The notes under the pieces were generated by a model. That model was given only the letters and a program-made list of their open reading frames with translations. It did not search any database and had not been told where the DNA came from. A stretch of DNA of 64,000 nucleotides from Desulfobacterales bacterium. Lineage in GTDB: Bacteria > Desulfobacterota > Desulfobacteria > Desulfobacterales > JAIPEE01. The translations under genes were made by a program, and so were the position numbers. The stretch is from the NCBI GenBank assembly GCA_021737275.1, contig JAIPEE010000011.1, forward strand, positions 23,385 through 87,384, given 5' to 3'. This document shows, piece after piece, positions 18,178 to 27,171 of the stretch (positions within the stretch are counted from its first letter, which is position 1; the number at the start of each line of letters is the position of its first letter).

Positions 18178-18647
18178 AACAACTCTCCGGAAAACCAGCG
18201 ATTACGAAACACTTCAAGAAATGGTGGTGTGATGAGTTGAAGGTCAAAGTTCAGATCCGTTATCAGCTGAACGGTATAACCGGTTGCTATCAGCCTGTTT
18301 TCAAAATTATGAATCTCATACTCAAAATTCATTCGTGACGCTTCGGACCAGATGGCACGAGCTTTTATTTTAAAGGGTTCCGGAAACGTCAGGGGTGCAT
18401 AAAAATCAAAATGCAGCTTGACCAGTGGCGCCAGAAAACCTTCATTATACATATCAAGATAGCCCAGGTTATATCTCTTCCCAAAGGCAGCCCGGCCATC
18501 TTCAAAATAGCTGGGATAACGGCCGTGCCAGACGACACGAAGCGCGTCAACTTCCTCAAACCGGACTGTTCGGGTTGTTTCGGCTTCAAGCGGTGGCGGA
18601 TCACCGGCCGCTCTTTTAAAGTGGTATAGTTTAGGATGCTTTATCAT
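18174..18647 (-). CDS. Acyl-CoA/ACP thioesterase, 4HBT hotdog family
   Basis: A 157-residue single-hotdog protein. The stretch RFEEVDALRVVWHGRY carries the Asp of the 4-hydroxybenzoyl-CoA thioesterase family (Asp34), followed by YFEDGRAAF. These enzymes release free acids from CoA or ACP. An equivalent (ApeK) occurs in aryl-polyene clusters. Four-base overlaps join it to the dehydratase and the ketosynthase. Whether it edits stalled chains or releases the product is not visible. Confidence 0.87.
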   Translation of the reverse strand: MIKHPKLYHFKRAAGDPPPLEAETTRTVRFEEVDALRVVWHGRYPSYFEDGRAAFGKRYNLGYLDMYNEGFLAPLVKLHFDFYAPLTFPEPFKIKARAIWSEASRMNFEYEIHNFENRLIATGYTVQLITDLNFDLQLITPPFLEVFRNRWFSGELL

Positions 18648-19534
18648 TTTTCTGCCTCTACGCTCATAACGATGGCAGCCAGCTTTTTGCCATCCGAGTT
18701 AAGCTGAATTCCGGTTTGCCAGCCGTCACCATCTGAAATAAGCTTGCCGGATATCTGAAGTATCCGGTCCGGCATGACCGTTCCCATGAATTTTACTTTA
18801 TCTACGGTTTTTATGGTTAACCTTTTTTGTAACAATAATTCAGCCGTAAGCGCAGCAATTTGCAGCATGATAATTCCCGGAAGTATGGGTGTACCCGGGA
18901 AATGGCCACTGAAACCGATAAATTTGCTTTCAAAAGATATAGCGGCATTCAGCGCTTCAACAGACCCGTTCAGAATTTGAAGATGTTCCAGAATATAGGC
19001 ACTGGATCGGTTTCTGTTTTGTGTGAGCCATTCGGGCATGTCATCTTTTATATCGGATGATCGTGGGTCAGGTGCGGCTACGGAAGAAAAGGGCGGGGCC
19101 TCATCCAGAATCCACACATTCAAAGTGCCCTCCGCAATGGTTTTCTGATCACTTGAGGTGACCGTACCGTCAATAACCGTTGCATTGTTGATTTCAAATG
19201 TGCGCCTGATTTCAATCCGTAAGGTATCCCCCTTGTTCACCTGACACCCTGTTAGTCTGAAGTTTTTGATGCCGACCAGCAGACCCGTGCGGACATTCCG
19301 GTCGTTTTTAATATCTTCATATCCGTTATATGCTGCAGCTGTCTGGGCCATGAGTTCAATAAAGGCAACAGGATCCAGGCCGGTATTTTCATGAAAAAAA
19401 ATATTATCGCTTTTAATAACGGCACGGGCCTGACCCAGGTCAGGAACAACTTTTTCAAGTTTGTCCAACAGCAGCATCGTATCCCGATGAGGAACAAACA
19501 ATGATGCTTCTGAAGGCAGGGATGGTAAAATCAT
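18644..19534 (-). CDS. Fused double-hotdog 3-hydroxyacyl-ACP dehydratase (ApeP-ApeI-like)
   Basis: The 296-residue protein contains two hotdog domains. Domain 1 (about 1-145) has VPHRDTMLLLDKL (His16) and FIELMAQTAAAY, with Glu60 where FabZ has its catalytic acid, but no HFPG loop. Domain 2 (about 175-296) has SGHFPGTPILPG (His211), but a Gln (225) where the Glu belongs. The two halves thus look complementary, one giving the acid and the other the His. In aryl-polyene systems the dehydratase is a heterodimer of two separate proteins, ApeI and ApeP; this gene looks like their natural fusion. It removes water from 3-hydroxyacyl-ACP to build conjugated double bonds. Confidence 0.85.
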   Translation of the reverse strand: MILPSLPSEASLFVPHRDTMLLLDKLEKVVPDLGQARAVIKSDNIFFHENTGLDPVAFIELMAQTAAAYNGYEDIKNDRNVRTGLLVGIKNFRLTGCQVNKGDTLRIEIRRTFEINNATVIDGTVTSSDQKTIAEGTLNVWILDEAPPFSSVAAPDPRSSDIKDDMPEWLTQNRNRSSAYILEHLQILNGSVEALNAAISFESKFIGFSGHFPGTPILPGIIMLQIAALTAELLLQKRLTIKTVDKVKFMGTVMPDRILQISGKLISDGDGWQTGIQLNSDGKKLAAIVMSVEAEK

Positions 19535-20886
19535 GTTGTATGCCTCAAATCAAAAAAAGTAACACGTTTACGCTTATCGGGCACCCTGGTCTTATTTTCA
19601 AACTCTTTTACTGTAACCGTTTTAATCTCCGGAAGAACACGAGCGACCGCCTGAACCTTTTCACGAACGGGCGTAATTTCTATCGCCGAGTTTTCAACTG
19701 CCGCATAAAGCATCACTCTGTCTGTGCCGTCACTGTTTAAATGCGCTTCAACAAACCCGCCGGCTATTCCGTTAATTCCCTGCAAGGCATTTAATAATAT
19801 ATTGGGAAAAGTTGTTGTCCCCTTGATTTTTAGCATCTGTTTTTTGCGGCCAAGAACCGGTCCTAAACGGATGGTATTACGGCCACAACGGCATGGCTTA
19901 TCTACCAGAAAAGAAAGATCTCCGGTTCGATAACGCAGCAGGGGCATTCCATTGACACCCAAAGGGGTTACAACCACTTCACCTGTTTCACCGGGCGGTA
20001 CCGGAAGCCCATTTCCATTCACAATTTCAACAATCATCAATTCCGGCCTGAGATGTCCGCCCTGTTGGTAACGGCATTCACAAAAAGCGGTTGCCATTTC
20101 AGTTGATGCGTAAGTTGAATAGGTTTTGGCCTGCCAGAGGTTTTCAAGCTGCTGTGCTATTGGAAGTGCTTGCAGGGTTTTATCTCTCAGCGGTTCACCA
20201 ATGCCGATGAACCGTTTTATTGATGATTGTCCGGGATCTTCACCCCGTTTAAGGGCATCTTCACCACAACGGTTTAATAATGAGGGAACGCCTATAACCG
20301 TTTCCGGTTTTACAAGCTTTATCAGCTGCCATAACTGGGCAGAGCTGGAAGCACCGGCACGAATAACTTTGTTCCCATTTTTTATACATCCAAGATAGTA
20401 TGCCAGGCCGGCCATAAAGCAGCGATCAATTGAAGCGGCGATGATAACGGTTTCATCTTTTTGTAGCCCTGTTGCAGAAAGAGAAACCTGTTCATTATAA
20501 GCCAACCGTGACAGATCGTTACGGGTCAGAAGAACGGGTGTGGGTTCTGAGACTGTTGTCGCAGATGTCAGGCATACATCCACAATTTCAGAAGCATCAA
20601 CCGATATAAATTTACTGTTTTTTTCTGAAAGTGAATCTTTTTCCGTTAGAGGGATCTTTGTAATATCATCTAATGTGGTAAGAGATTGCCAGTCAATACA
20701 GTGCGTTTTAAAAATATTTTGATAAAAAGGTGAATTTTCTCCACAGTACTTGAGATGATCCATAAATAATTTTTCCTGAATATGGTGTATCTCATCAGTG
20801 GATTTGAATTCCAGATTATAATATTTTTCAACTTCGCATCCCGGTAATACCGGAAGCGATAAAAATTCGTTCGGGTTATTCACCAA
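19531..20886 (-). CDS. PaaK-like AMP ligase, starter-activating enzyme
   Basis: A 451-residue adenylate-forming enzyme of the phenylacetate-CoA ligase type. The P-loop is degenerate (TSATTVSEPTPVLL), while TYASTEMATAF, RYRTGDLS and a Cys pair in KPCRCGRNT are typical of the PaaK group, as is the closing lid with LGRKKQMLKIKG. It probably activates the aromatic starter acid, perhaps p-coumarate from the ammonia-lyase of this operon, and loads it on an ACP or CoA (role of ApeH in aryl-polyene systems). The start is TTG at 20886 or GTG at 20883; both overlap the acyltransferase gene. Confidence 0.85.
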   Translation of the reverse strand: MVNNPNEFLSLPVLPGCEVEKYYNLEFKSTDEIHHIQEKLFMDHLKYCGENSPFYQNIFKTHCIDWQSLTTLDDITKIPLTEKDSLSEKNSKFISVDASEIVDVCLTSATTVSEPTPVLLTRNDLSRLAYNEQVSLSATGLQKDETVIIAASIDRCFMAGLAYYLGCIKNGNKVIRAGASSSAQLWQLIKLVKPETVIGVPSLLNRCGEDALKRGEDPGQSSIKRFIGIGEPLRDKTLQALPIAQQLENLWQAKTYSTYASTEMATAFCECRYQQGGHLRPELMIVEIVNGNGLPVPPGETGEVVVTPLGVNGMPLLRYRTGDLSFLVDKPCRCGRNTIRLGPVLGRKKQMLKIKGTTTFPNILLNALQGINGIAGGFVEAHLNSDGTDRVMLYAAVENSAIEITPVREKVQAVARVLPEIKTVTVKEFENKTRVPDKRKRVTFFDLRHTT

Positions 20887-21634
20887 GAAACTCCTTTATT
20901 TGTCCGTGAACAGCCTGTTTCATATCATATGCCCGGTTCTCGCCTGAAAACCGTTCAGGCAGAACCGGCGGTAAAAGGTGAATATCAACCATCGAAGGTC
21001 TGAAGCCCGGTTTTATTTTCGATAAAAATTTTTCCGTACCTTTAATGCAGACCGGTATCACCGGGATATTAAAGCTGCACGATATAAAAAAAGCGCCTGA
21101 ACGGAACCGGTGTAATCTGCCGTCACGAGAGCGATGGCCTTCCGGGAAAAAAAGCATGGATACCTGCTTTTTGACTATTTCCCTGCCTCTGTTCTGAATA
21201 AAATCGGAAAGTGATTGTTCTTCAATATTTACATAACCACTGCGTCTCATAATTGAACCATATATTGGAATTTTGAAAGGCCAGCCTCTGACAAACATGA
21301 CGGTATGGCATAATGCATATTTTGCAGTAAAATATGCATCTGCCGCAGAAGGGTGGTTGATGACATAGACAACCGGGCCATGGTCAGGGTGCGTTTCCTT
21401 ACCGGTTACCCTGTAGCGGATATATGGCCAGCATGTTGCCAGCGCAAAATGTCCATAAATATAAACAACTCTTCTGAACGCGCCATCAATTCCTTTCCGC
21501 TCAAAAATAAGACTGAAAAGAACATAAAACGGTAAGAAAATAATAAAAAGGCCGTTTGCTAAAGCAAAATAAACCAGGAAAACAATGCCGATAATGATAA
21601 AGATATAATCGGAAATTTCCCGACGATTGTTCAT
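20876..21634 (-). CDS. PlsC-like 1-acylglycerol-3-phosphate acyltransferase
   Basis: The 252-residue membrane protein has N-terminal hydrophobic helices and the HxxxxD acyltransferase motif in NHPSAADAYF, plus FFPEGHRSRDGRLHRFRSG, the second PlsC block. It would transfer an acyl chain to a glycerol- or sugar-type hydroxyl. Together with the LpxL-like enzyme at 11613 the cluster has two acyltransferases of different folds, as aryl-polyene clusters do. It overlaps the ACP gene by four bases. Confidence 0.88.
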   Translation of the reverse strand: MNNRREISDYIFIIIGIVFLVYFALANGLFIIFLPFYVLFSLIFERKGIDGAFRRVVYIYGHFALATCWPYIRYRVTGKETHPDHGPVVYVINHPSAADAYFTAKYALCHTVMFVRGWPFKIPIYGSIMRRSGYVNIEEQSLSDFIQNRGREIVKKQVSMLFFPEGHRSRDGRLHRFRSGAFFISCSFNIPVIPVCIKGTEKFLSKIKPGFRPSMVDIHLLPPVLPERFSGENRAYDMKQAVHGQIKEFLGE

Positions 21635-21897
21635 ATATCAGCCTGTTTAGCGTTAATAAAATCGTATATATCGTTTATTGTTCTGATCGCACGTATTGTT
21701 TCCTCATCTTTTTCGCGAGAAATTTTGAAATTAAACGCTTTTTCCAGTGCAACAACCAGATCAACACTATCCAGACTGTCAAGCCCCAGATCGTCGTACA
21801 GTGTTGCATCAGGTGATAATTCCGCTTCATCCAGTTCGAACTCGTCGACCAGAACGATTTTTACTTTTTCTTCAACATTATTATGGCTTGATTCCAT
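21631..21897 (-). CDS. Acyl carrier protein
   Basis: An 88-residue carrier with LGLDSLDSVDL; Ser41 takes the phosphopantetheine arm. I chose the ATG at 21897 because AGGAG lies six bases before it and the upstream ketosynthase stops there in a TAATG overlap; the ATG at 21903 directly abuts AGGAG and is unlikely to be used. It differs in sequence from the carrier at 11345, so the two may serve different steps, for example starter loading and chain growth. Confidence 0.92.
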   Translation of the reverse strand: MESSHNNVEEKVKIVLVDEFELDEAELSPDATLYDDLGLDSLDSVDLVVALEKAFNFKISREKDEETIRAIRTINDIYDFINAKQADI

Positions 21898-23129
21898 TAA
21901 CATCTCCTGAGAATTAATACGGCGTTTGTTCCGCCAAAGCCGAAACTGTTTTTTATAAAAAATTCACCATTAAAAGGTGATGGTTGCAATAAATGGGCAA
22001 TTCCCTTGCAGTCTTCAGCAGGTTTATCGAGATTTCGTGTGGGAATCAATGTTTTTTCTGTTATTGCACGCAAGCATGCTGAAAGCTCAAGCACACCACT
22101 GGCTCCTGCTGTATGACCCATATACCCTTTCAGAGAGCTGACAGGAAAGGCTTCATCTCCAAACACCTTGCGTAAACCCTCTGCTTCTGCTGCATCGCCC
22201 TGCAATGTGCCTGTCGCATGTGCATTGGCATAGCAGATCTGTTTTTTATCAATATCGGCATCCTTTAAAGCACTTTCAATGCATCGTGCAATCGTATCGC
22301 TGTTGGATTGTGCCATGCTTCCGGGGTCAACAAATGAGGCAAACCCTAAAATTTCTGCAATACAATTGGCGCCTCTTTCCCTGGCAGATGATTCCGACTC
22401 CAGTACCAGGCAGCCCGCACCGGAACCGCAAACGGTGCCATCACGATCTTTATCAAAAGGCCTGGGCGTCATTTCCGGCCGATCATTATATTTATAAGAG
22501 CTGGCATAAACCAGATCGAAGGAACCTGATACAAGCGGGTGCAGTTCATCGGACCCGCCGCAAATAATGGCGTCCTGAATTCCGGAGCGGACAGATTCAA
22601 ATGCAAGGCCAATGGCCTGTGTGGAAGATGTGCAGGAGGAGTCAGTTGAAAACATACGACCCGAAAGGCCAAACGCATGGGCAAGGTTGGCTGCAACGGT
22701 GTGGCTCATAATTTTAAAAAAGGTTCCTGAACCGATGTTTTTCATGGAACTGTTTTCAAAATAATTTTTAAAAAAATCCGACATAGCTTCAACGGATCCC
22801 GTTGTTGATCCGAAAACAACACCCATGCGGCCGCTGTTTTTAAGCTCGTCCGGAATACCGGATGCACTCAGCGCTTCCTTTGCTGCAAGATAGGCCATTT
22901 GAGCGGTCGGGCCCATTGTACGACGAAATGTACGGGGGATGTCTTTTTTATTTATGGCTTCACTTAGAGGCGCACCAACGTTACATTCCAGATCAGACAG
23001 ATGCTTTTGCCATTCTGCCGTCATATTGCGCATTGCAGATTTATTATTTTTAATCGCATCAACCAGAACGTCAACGCCTGAGCCAAAGGGTGAAATTGCA
23101 CCCATACCTGTTATAAAAACTCTGTTCAT
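21897..23129 (-). CDS. Beta-ketoacyl-ACP synthase (FabF-like)
   Basis: Taking the ATG at 23129 gives 410 residues and an ATGA overlap with the oxidoreductase gene upstream; a longer frame to 23153 would run well into that gene. Active-site residues are C166 in STDSSCTSSTQAIG, H304 in NAHATGTLQGD and H339 in LKGYMGHTAGASG, so the enzyme should be active. The family extends acyl-ACP with malonyl-ACP. Of the cluster's ketosynthases it has the most typical FabF size. Substrate preference cannot be read. Confidence 0.92.
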   Translation of the reverse strand: MNRVFITGMGAISPFGSGVDVLVDAIKNNKSAMRNMTAEWQKHLSDLECNVGAPLSEAINKKDIPRTFRRTMGPTAQMAYLAAKEALSASGIPDELKNSGRMGVVFGSTTGSVEAMSDFFKNYFENSSMKNIGSGTFFKIMSHTVAANLAHAFGLSGRMFSTDSSCTSSTQAIGLAFESVRSGIQDAIICGGSDELHPLVSGSFDLVYASSYKYNDRPEMTPRPFDKDRDGTVCGSGAGCLVLESESSARERGANCIAEILGFASFVDPGSMAQSNSDTIARCIESALKDADIDKKQICYANAHATGTLQGDAAEAEGLRKVFGDEAFPVSSLKGYMGHTAGASGVLELSACLRAITEKTLIPTRNLDKPAEDCKGIAHLLQPSPFNGEFFIKNSFGFGGTNAVLILRRC

Positions 23130-24574
23130 TGATACTGCCTTACCTGGTCCCATAATTTTTCCAGACCCAAAATCATGGATGTTGTTAAAAATCCGGATAT
23201 AATGGTGCCCATTATTCCCGGGAAATGGATACTTTGTCCGGACAGATATAACCCACGGGCAGATATAATCGGTGTTAAACCCCGTTGTGCGGAAATGTGC
23301 TTTACGCCATATGCCGAACCATTGACTGTACCGGTATATCGTTCAAACGTGTGCGGTGTTGCCGCATCAATCACAGAATATTCCCCTTTCATTTCAGGGA
23401 ACATTTTTTCAAAAAGGGCCAGCGATTTTTTTATCTGGATATTTTTACAGTTGTAATATGCCGGGTTGGAAGTACGGTTTTCATACTCATCTTTACCCGG
23501 GCATCCATCACTTGCAAGGCTGATAAGGCACAATGCTTTTCTATCGGAATGGCCGCTGTCACATGCCATAACAGCAAACATATCTTCTTTTTTTTCCCAT
23601 CTGCCCAGACGATAGTAATTAGTTGACCGGAGCCGCCTGGGGATAGTCTCTGCCTTAAGCCATACGACAAAAGGTGCTTTTGTATTGGTGAGACCTTTCA
23701 GACGATTGAAAAAAGCCGGCTTTACAATGCCCCGCGGCAGCATATCGTTCAAAAGCTGGGGATGGCCGGTAAATATACATGATCCGGATTCAAAACGTTT
23801 CCCGTCAACAGTTGTGAGCCCCTGGAATGTTCTCTTGTCGGATAATTCAATCTTATCAACCTGTTGGGAACAGAAAATTTCTGCACCTTCACTTTTTAAT
23901 GCCGCTGTAAACGCATCAAGAATCTCATCGCCACCACGGTTAAAGGTGCAGGCGCCTCTGTAAAAAGGTCCCAGAATCAAGGCATGATAATAAAGGGGAA
24001 TTTCATGCGCTTCTATACCGCAAAGTGCAAAGGCATGACGGCCTGCAAGATGAATCATCTCATCTTCGGCATTATGCTTTTTTAAAAAAGCCTCAAGTGT
24101 CTCATCAGATTTAAACTCAGTTGAAAACTGATCAAACGCCATATCAAAATTAACATAGGGTGTTTTTTCAAGAGTGTCTTCAATGAAGTCAAAATAGGCA
24201 TGAATAGCGACAGAACTCTTTGGAAAAAAATTCAGATAGGCGCTTCTTGCACTATCAAGCCCGGAAGGGATTTCAAACGTTTTACCGCCTATCAGTATAC
24301 TGTCAAAAGCCTTTAAATCCATAGGTACGGGGTGAATCTGCTCCCAGAGTCCAAGATACCTGAAAAGTGTATGCAGGGAAGAGGTCGGGGAAAACCCCCC
24401 GGTGTAGTGCAGGCCCACATCACACCAGTACCCTTCACGCTTAAAACGCCTTAATAGCGGGCCGGGTTTATTATCTTTTTCAAGTATCGCCACCCGGTGT
24501 CCGTTTTTAAGAAGAATTAATGCAGCGGTTAAGCCGGAAAGGCCCGATCCTATGACGATTGAATCAAACTTCAA
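23126..24574 (-). CDS. CrtI-like FAD oxidoreductase (phytoene desaturase/CRTISO family)
   Basis: The N-terminus FDSIVIGSGLSGLTAALILLK is the FAD-binding fold, followed by LEKDNKPGP. The C-terminal YLSGQSIHFPGIMGTIISG is the second dinucleotide block of phytoene-desaturase, carotene isomerase and retinol saturase proteins. I start at TTG 24574 (482 residues), which overlaps the stop of the upstream ketosynthase as TTGA; earlier codons read into that gene. These enzymes desaturate, isomerise or saturate conjugated chains, a fitting activity for a polyene cluster. A gene like this is not standard in aryl-polyene clusters, but was listed among proposed ladderane genes, as I recall. Confidence 0.87.
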   Translation of the reverse strand: MKFDSIVIGSGLSGLTAALILLKNGHRVAILEKDNKPGPLLRRFKREGYWCDVGLHYTGGFSPTSSLHTLFRYLGLWEQIHPVPMDLKAFDSILIGGKTFEIPSGLDSARSAYLNFFPKSSVAIHAYFDFIEDTLEKTPYVNFDMAFDQFSTEFKSDETLEAFLKKHNAEDEMIHLAGRHAFALCGIEAHEIPLYYHALILGPFYRGACTFNRGGDEILDAFTAALKSEGAEIFCSQQVDKIELSDKRTFQGLTTVDGKRFESGSCIFTGHPQLLNDMLPRGIVKPAFFNRLKGLTNTKAPFVVWLKAETIPRRLRSTNYYRLGRWEKKEDMFAVMACDSGHSDRKALCLISLASDGCPGKDEYENRTSNPAYYNCKNIQIKKSLALFEKMFPEMKGEYSVIDAATPHTFERYTGTVNGSAYGVKHISAQRGLTPIISARGLYLSGQSIHFPGIMGTIISGFLTTSMILGLEKLWDQVRQYQ

Positions 24575-25788
24575 CCCGGCGTCTCCAGTAAAAGGCAGGC
24601 ATTGGTACCACCAAAACCGGCTGAGTTGCATAAAATATGATTGAGCGATGTGTCAATCAATTCGGTGGCAATTTTTAACGGTGCGGCATCTTTTTCCTGA
24701 TTTTTAAAATTTAAATTTGGTGCAATGAAATGATTTTGGGCCATCAGAATAGAATAAACCACCTGTGCAGCACCGGCCATCCACATTTCATGACCGGCAT
24801 ATGATTTCACAGAAGAGACCCAGGGCATATTATTATTAAATACATTATAAATTGCCGTGGCTTCAGCTTTATCTCCGACCGGCGTCGAAGTGGCATGTGC
24901 ACAGATATAATCAATGGCTGCCGTATCTGTTTCGCCCAGCTTAAGGCATTCCCGCATGCAGCGTTCAAGCCCTTCGCCTGTTGGTACGGCAAGGTTTGTT
25001 CCATCTGAAGAGAAGGCATAAGATTTTACTCTTGCCAGAATGTTTGCGCCGCGTTTGATGGCCAGGTCCTCTCGTTCAAGGCATAAAATAGCAGCACCAC
25101 CACTTGGTACCAGCCCGTCTCTCTCAGCATCAAACGGTTTTGAGGCTGCTGCAGGTAATTCCTTTTGCATTGAAAAGGCATTTGTTGCATCAAAGGCTGC
25201 AACGGATTCCCAGTTTATTTCCTGCACGCCACCGCAAATTGCACGATCCTGACGGCCCAGGGCAATAAGATCTGCCGCCTGGCCGATGGCATGTCCCCCG
25301 CTTGCACACGCACTGCTGACCGTCCATGATGCGCCACGATTACCAAACAATGTGTTCAGATTCATCGTAACTGTAGAATTGAGGGAGTGAAAAACAAGGC
25401 TGCCGCCAATGGGAAATGTACGTTTTTCTTCAAGCGTAAGCGCAACCTGTTTGTAGTTGGCAAGAGTTGAAGAGTCATTACCTATAATCAGGGCTGTTCT
25501 TTCGGATCGGACATCCTCTTCACAAAGTCCGGCCTGTTCGATCGCTTCCAAAGCGGCTGAATAAGCGTGCTCTACAAATTCCGGCATTGTTTTTCTTTTT
25601 TTCCGGCCTATGCTCGGCATTTTAAAATCATCAATTACACCGCTTAATGCGCTCCGAAAACCAAGCTTCTGGCGTTCCGGTACGAATTGAATGCCGCTTT
25701 TACATTGCTTAAGCGATTGTTCGACTTTCTTTTTGCCTGTCCCCAGACTGGAAACGATACCTGATCCTGTAATAACGACTGAGTGCAT
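24571..25788 (-). CDS. Beta-ketoacyl-ACP synthase
   Basis: A 405-residue ketosynthase with C161 in SSACASGGHAIG, H298 in CAHATSTPVGD and H333 in VKSYAGHEMWMAGAAQ. The last motif deviates from the common GHTLGAAG (Glu-Met-Trp-Met insertion of bulky residues), so the substrate pocket may be unusual. The order lyase, reductase, PagL-like protein, then this enzyme, makes it the first ketosynthase transcribed. It may perform the first condensation on an aromatic starter, an inference from position. Confidence 0.9.
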   Translation of the reverse strand: MHSVVITGSGIVSSLGTGKKKVEQSLKQCKSGIQFVPERQKLGFRSALSGVIDDFKMPSIGRKKRKTMPEFVEHAYSAALEAIEQAGLCEEDVRSERTALIIGNDSSTLANYKQVALTLEEKRTFPIGGSLVFHSLNSTVTMNLNTLFGNRGASWTVSSACASGGHAIGQAADLIALGRQDRAICGGVQEINWESVAAFDATNAFSMQKELPAAASKPFDAERDGLVPSGGAAILCLEREDLAIKRGANILARVKSYAFSSDGTNLAVPTGEGLERCMRECLKLGETDTAAIDYICAHATSTPVGDKAEATAIYNVFNNNMPWVSSVKSYAGHEMWMAGAAQVVYSILMAQNHFIAPNLNFKNQEKDAAPLKIATELIDTSLNHILCNSAGFGGTNACLLLETPG

Positions 25789-25810
25789 AAGCCTTTAAAA
25801 ATTTCTCCTG

Positions 25811-26437
25811 TTAGAAATATATGCCTGCATGTAAAACGATGTTGTTTATACCCGTATTATCATCATGTAAGTTCGCATTGGATATATGGTGCAGGCGAAC
25901 CTGGAAATAATATTTCTCATAAAAATCTGCACCGATACCCAATTGTGGATTAAAATTAACCTTTAACCCCTGGCCTTCAACCTGAAAATCAGTATAGATA
26001 AAACCGATTCCGGCTAACCCGTATATGGTAAGCCATTGCGTCGGCTCAGTCTGTGCTCTGACCAGCATACCTGCTGAAGCTATAAAACGATTGCGGTCAC
26101 CAAGTGTCGAACCCGCCTGAGCCTCCAGCATCCATCGAAGCCATTTTGCCGGTTTATAGGGAAAAAATGGATCTCGGTCAAAAACAGCTGAAAGCCGGGC
26201 TGTTAAAAACTCAATGTCATCAGAATCCGGTGACCGGTTTTTCCCGACACCAAACCCTGCACCCCATTTTACAGGGCCGGTTTTTAAGCCGATTTCGTTG
26301 GCGATACTATTTGTAGCGGTAACAGTAATTGCAAATAGTACAATTATCCAAAATAGCTGAATTTTGATTATTTTGTCAATATAATGCCTGGATCCTGCGT
26401 TCAATTTTTTTACCGCCTGTTTTATAAAATGTATCAA
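25811..26437 (-). CDS. PagL-like lipid A 3-O-deacylase / acyloxyacyl hydrolase family
   Basis: The 208-residue protein has a hydrophobic export segment (about residues 27-47) and a small outer-membrane beta-barrel ending in Phe. The motif RLHHISNANL (His184, Ser186) matches the HxS catalytic pair of PagL, followed by DDNTGINN as in the acyloxyacyl hydrolase family. PagL removes an acyl chain from lipid A at the outer membrane. The start is TTG with no ATG available before the export segment, and the 26-residue positively charged leader is long. Its position between fabG-like and ketosynthase genes is unusual. Confidence 0.8.
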   Translation of the reverse strand: MIHFIKQAVKKLNAGSRHYIDKIIKIQLFWIIVLFAITVTATNSIANEIGLKTGPVKWGAGFGVGKNRSPDSDDIEFLTARLSAVFDRDPFFPYKPAKWLRWMLEAQAGSTLGDRNRFIASAGMLVRAQTEPTQWLTIYGLAGIGFIYTDFQVEGQGLKVNFNPQLGIGADFYEKYYFQVRLHHISNANLHDDNTGINNIVLHAGIYF

Positions 26438-26446
26438 GATTGTAAA

Positions 26447-27163
26447 TCAGCACACGCCGCCATTCACACCAATAACCTGGCCTGTAATGTATGATGCCCT
26501 GTCTGAAACCAAAAAACCGACCAGTCCCGCAACATCTTCAGGTTGCCCGATTTTCTGCATGGGGATCATCTTTACAATCTCCTTTACCGGCAATTCTTTT
26601 ACCATATCTGTTTCAATAAAACCAGGTGCGATGCAATTCACACAAATACCTCTTTTAGCGGTTTCCTTTGCAAGCGCCTTAGTCGCGGCAATCAGGCCGC
26701 CCTTAGCTGCAGAGTAGTTTACCTGGCCGGGGTTTCCCATAACTCCGGAGACAGATGCGATATTGATAATTTTGCCGCTTTTCCGTTGAAGCATGGACTG
26801 CAGTACCGCTTTTGTAACATTAAAAAAACCGTTTAGTGTCGTATCTGTAACATCGGTCCAGTCATCGGACGGCATCCACATCATCAAGCCGTCCCTTGCT
26901 ATCCCGGCGTTATTGACAAGAATATCCGGAGGCCCAAACTCTTCTACAAGTCCGTTTAATGCGCCATTAACCAGGGCCTTATCTGCCACATCAAATTTTA
27001 AGAGCGTGACTTCCGATCCCTTTTTCCTGATCAGGGCTGCGGTTTCGGCTGCACTTTCATCGCTGCTTCGATAGTTCAGCCAGATGTCATAACCCATATC
27101 AGCCAGTTCAAGCGCTATGGCTTTACCAATTCCCTTAGATGCACCTGTAACCAATGCAATCAT
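26447..27163 (-). CDS. fabG: 3-oxoacyl-ACP reductase (FabG-like)
   Basis: A 238-residue short-chain dehydrogenase: cofactor loop VTGASKGIGKAIA, NNAG at 84-87, and catalytic residues S137, Y150 and K154 in NYSAAKGG. The end (SYITGQVIGVNGGVC) is typical of FabG. It reduces 3-oxoacyl-ACP to 3-hydroxyacyl-ACP with NADPH, the step before the dehydratase; ApeQ has this role in aryl-polyene synthesis. AAGGAG lies five bases before the ATG. As the only reductase in the cluster, with no enoyl reductase, it fits a product that keeps its double bonds. Confidence 0.93.
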   Translation of the reverse strand: MIALVTGASKGIGKAIALELADMGYDIWLNYRSSDESAAETAALIRKKGSEVTLLKFDVADKALVNGALNGLVEEFGPPDILVNNAGIARDGLMMWMPSDDWTDVTDTTLNGFFNVTKAVLQSMLQRKSGKIINIASVSGVMGNPGQVNYSAAKGGLIAATKALAKETAKRGICVNCIAPGFIETDMVKELPVKEIVKMIPMQKIGQPEDVAGLVGFLVSDRASYITGQVIGVNGGVC

Positions 27164-27171
27164 ATTACTCC

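Noticed and set aside
17633..18232. 199-codon plus-strand frame
   Set aside because: Antisense to a ketosynthase with complete catalytic residues; Ser-rich composition typical of a shadow frame.
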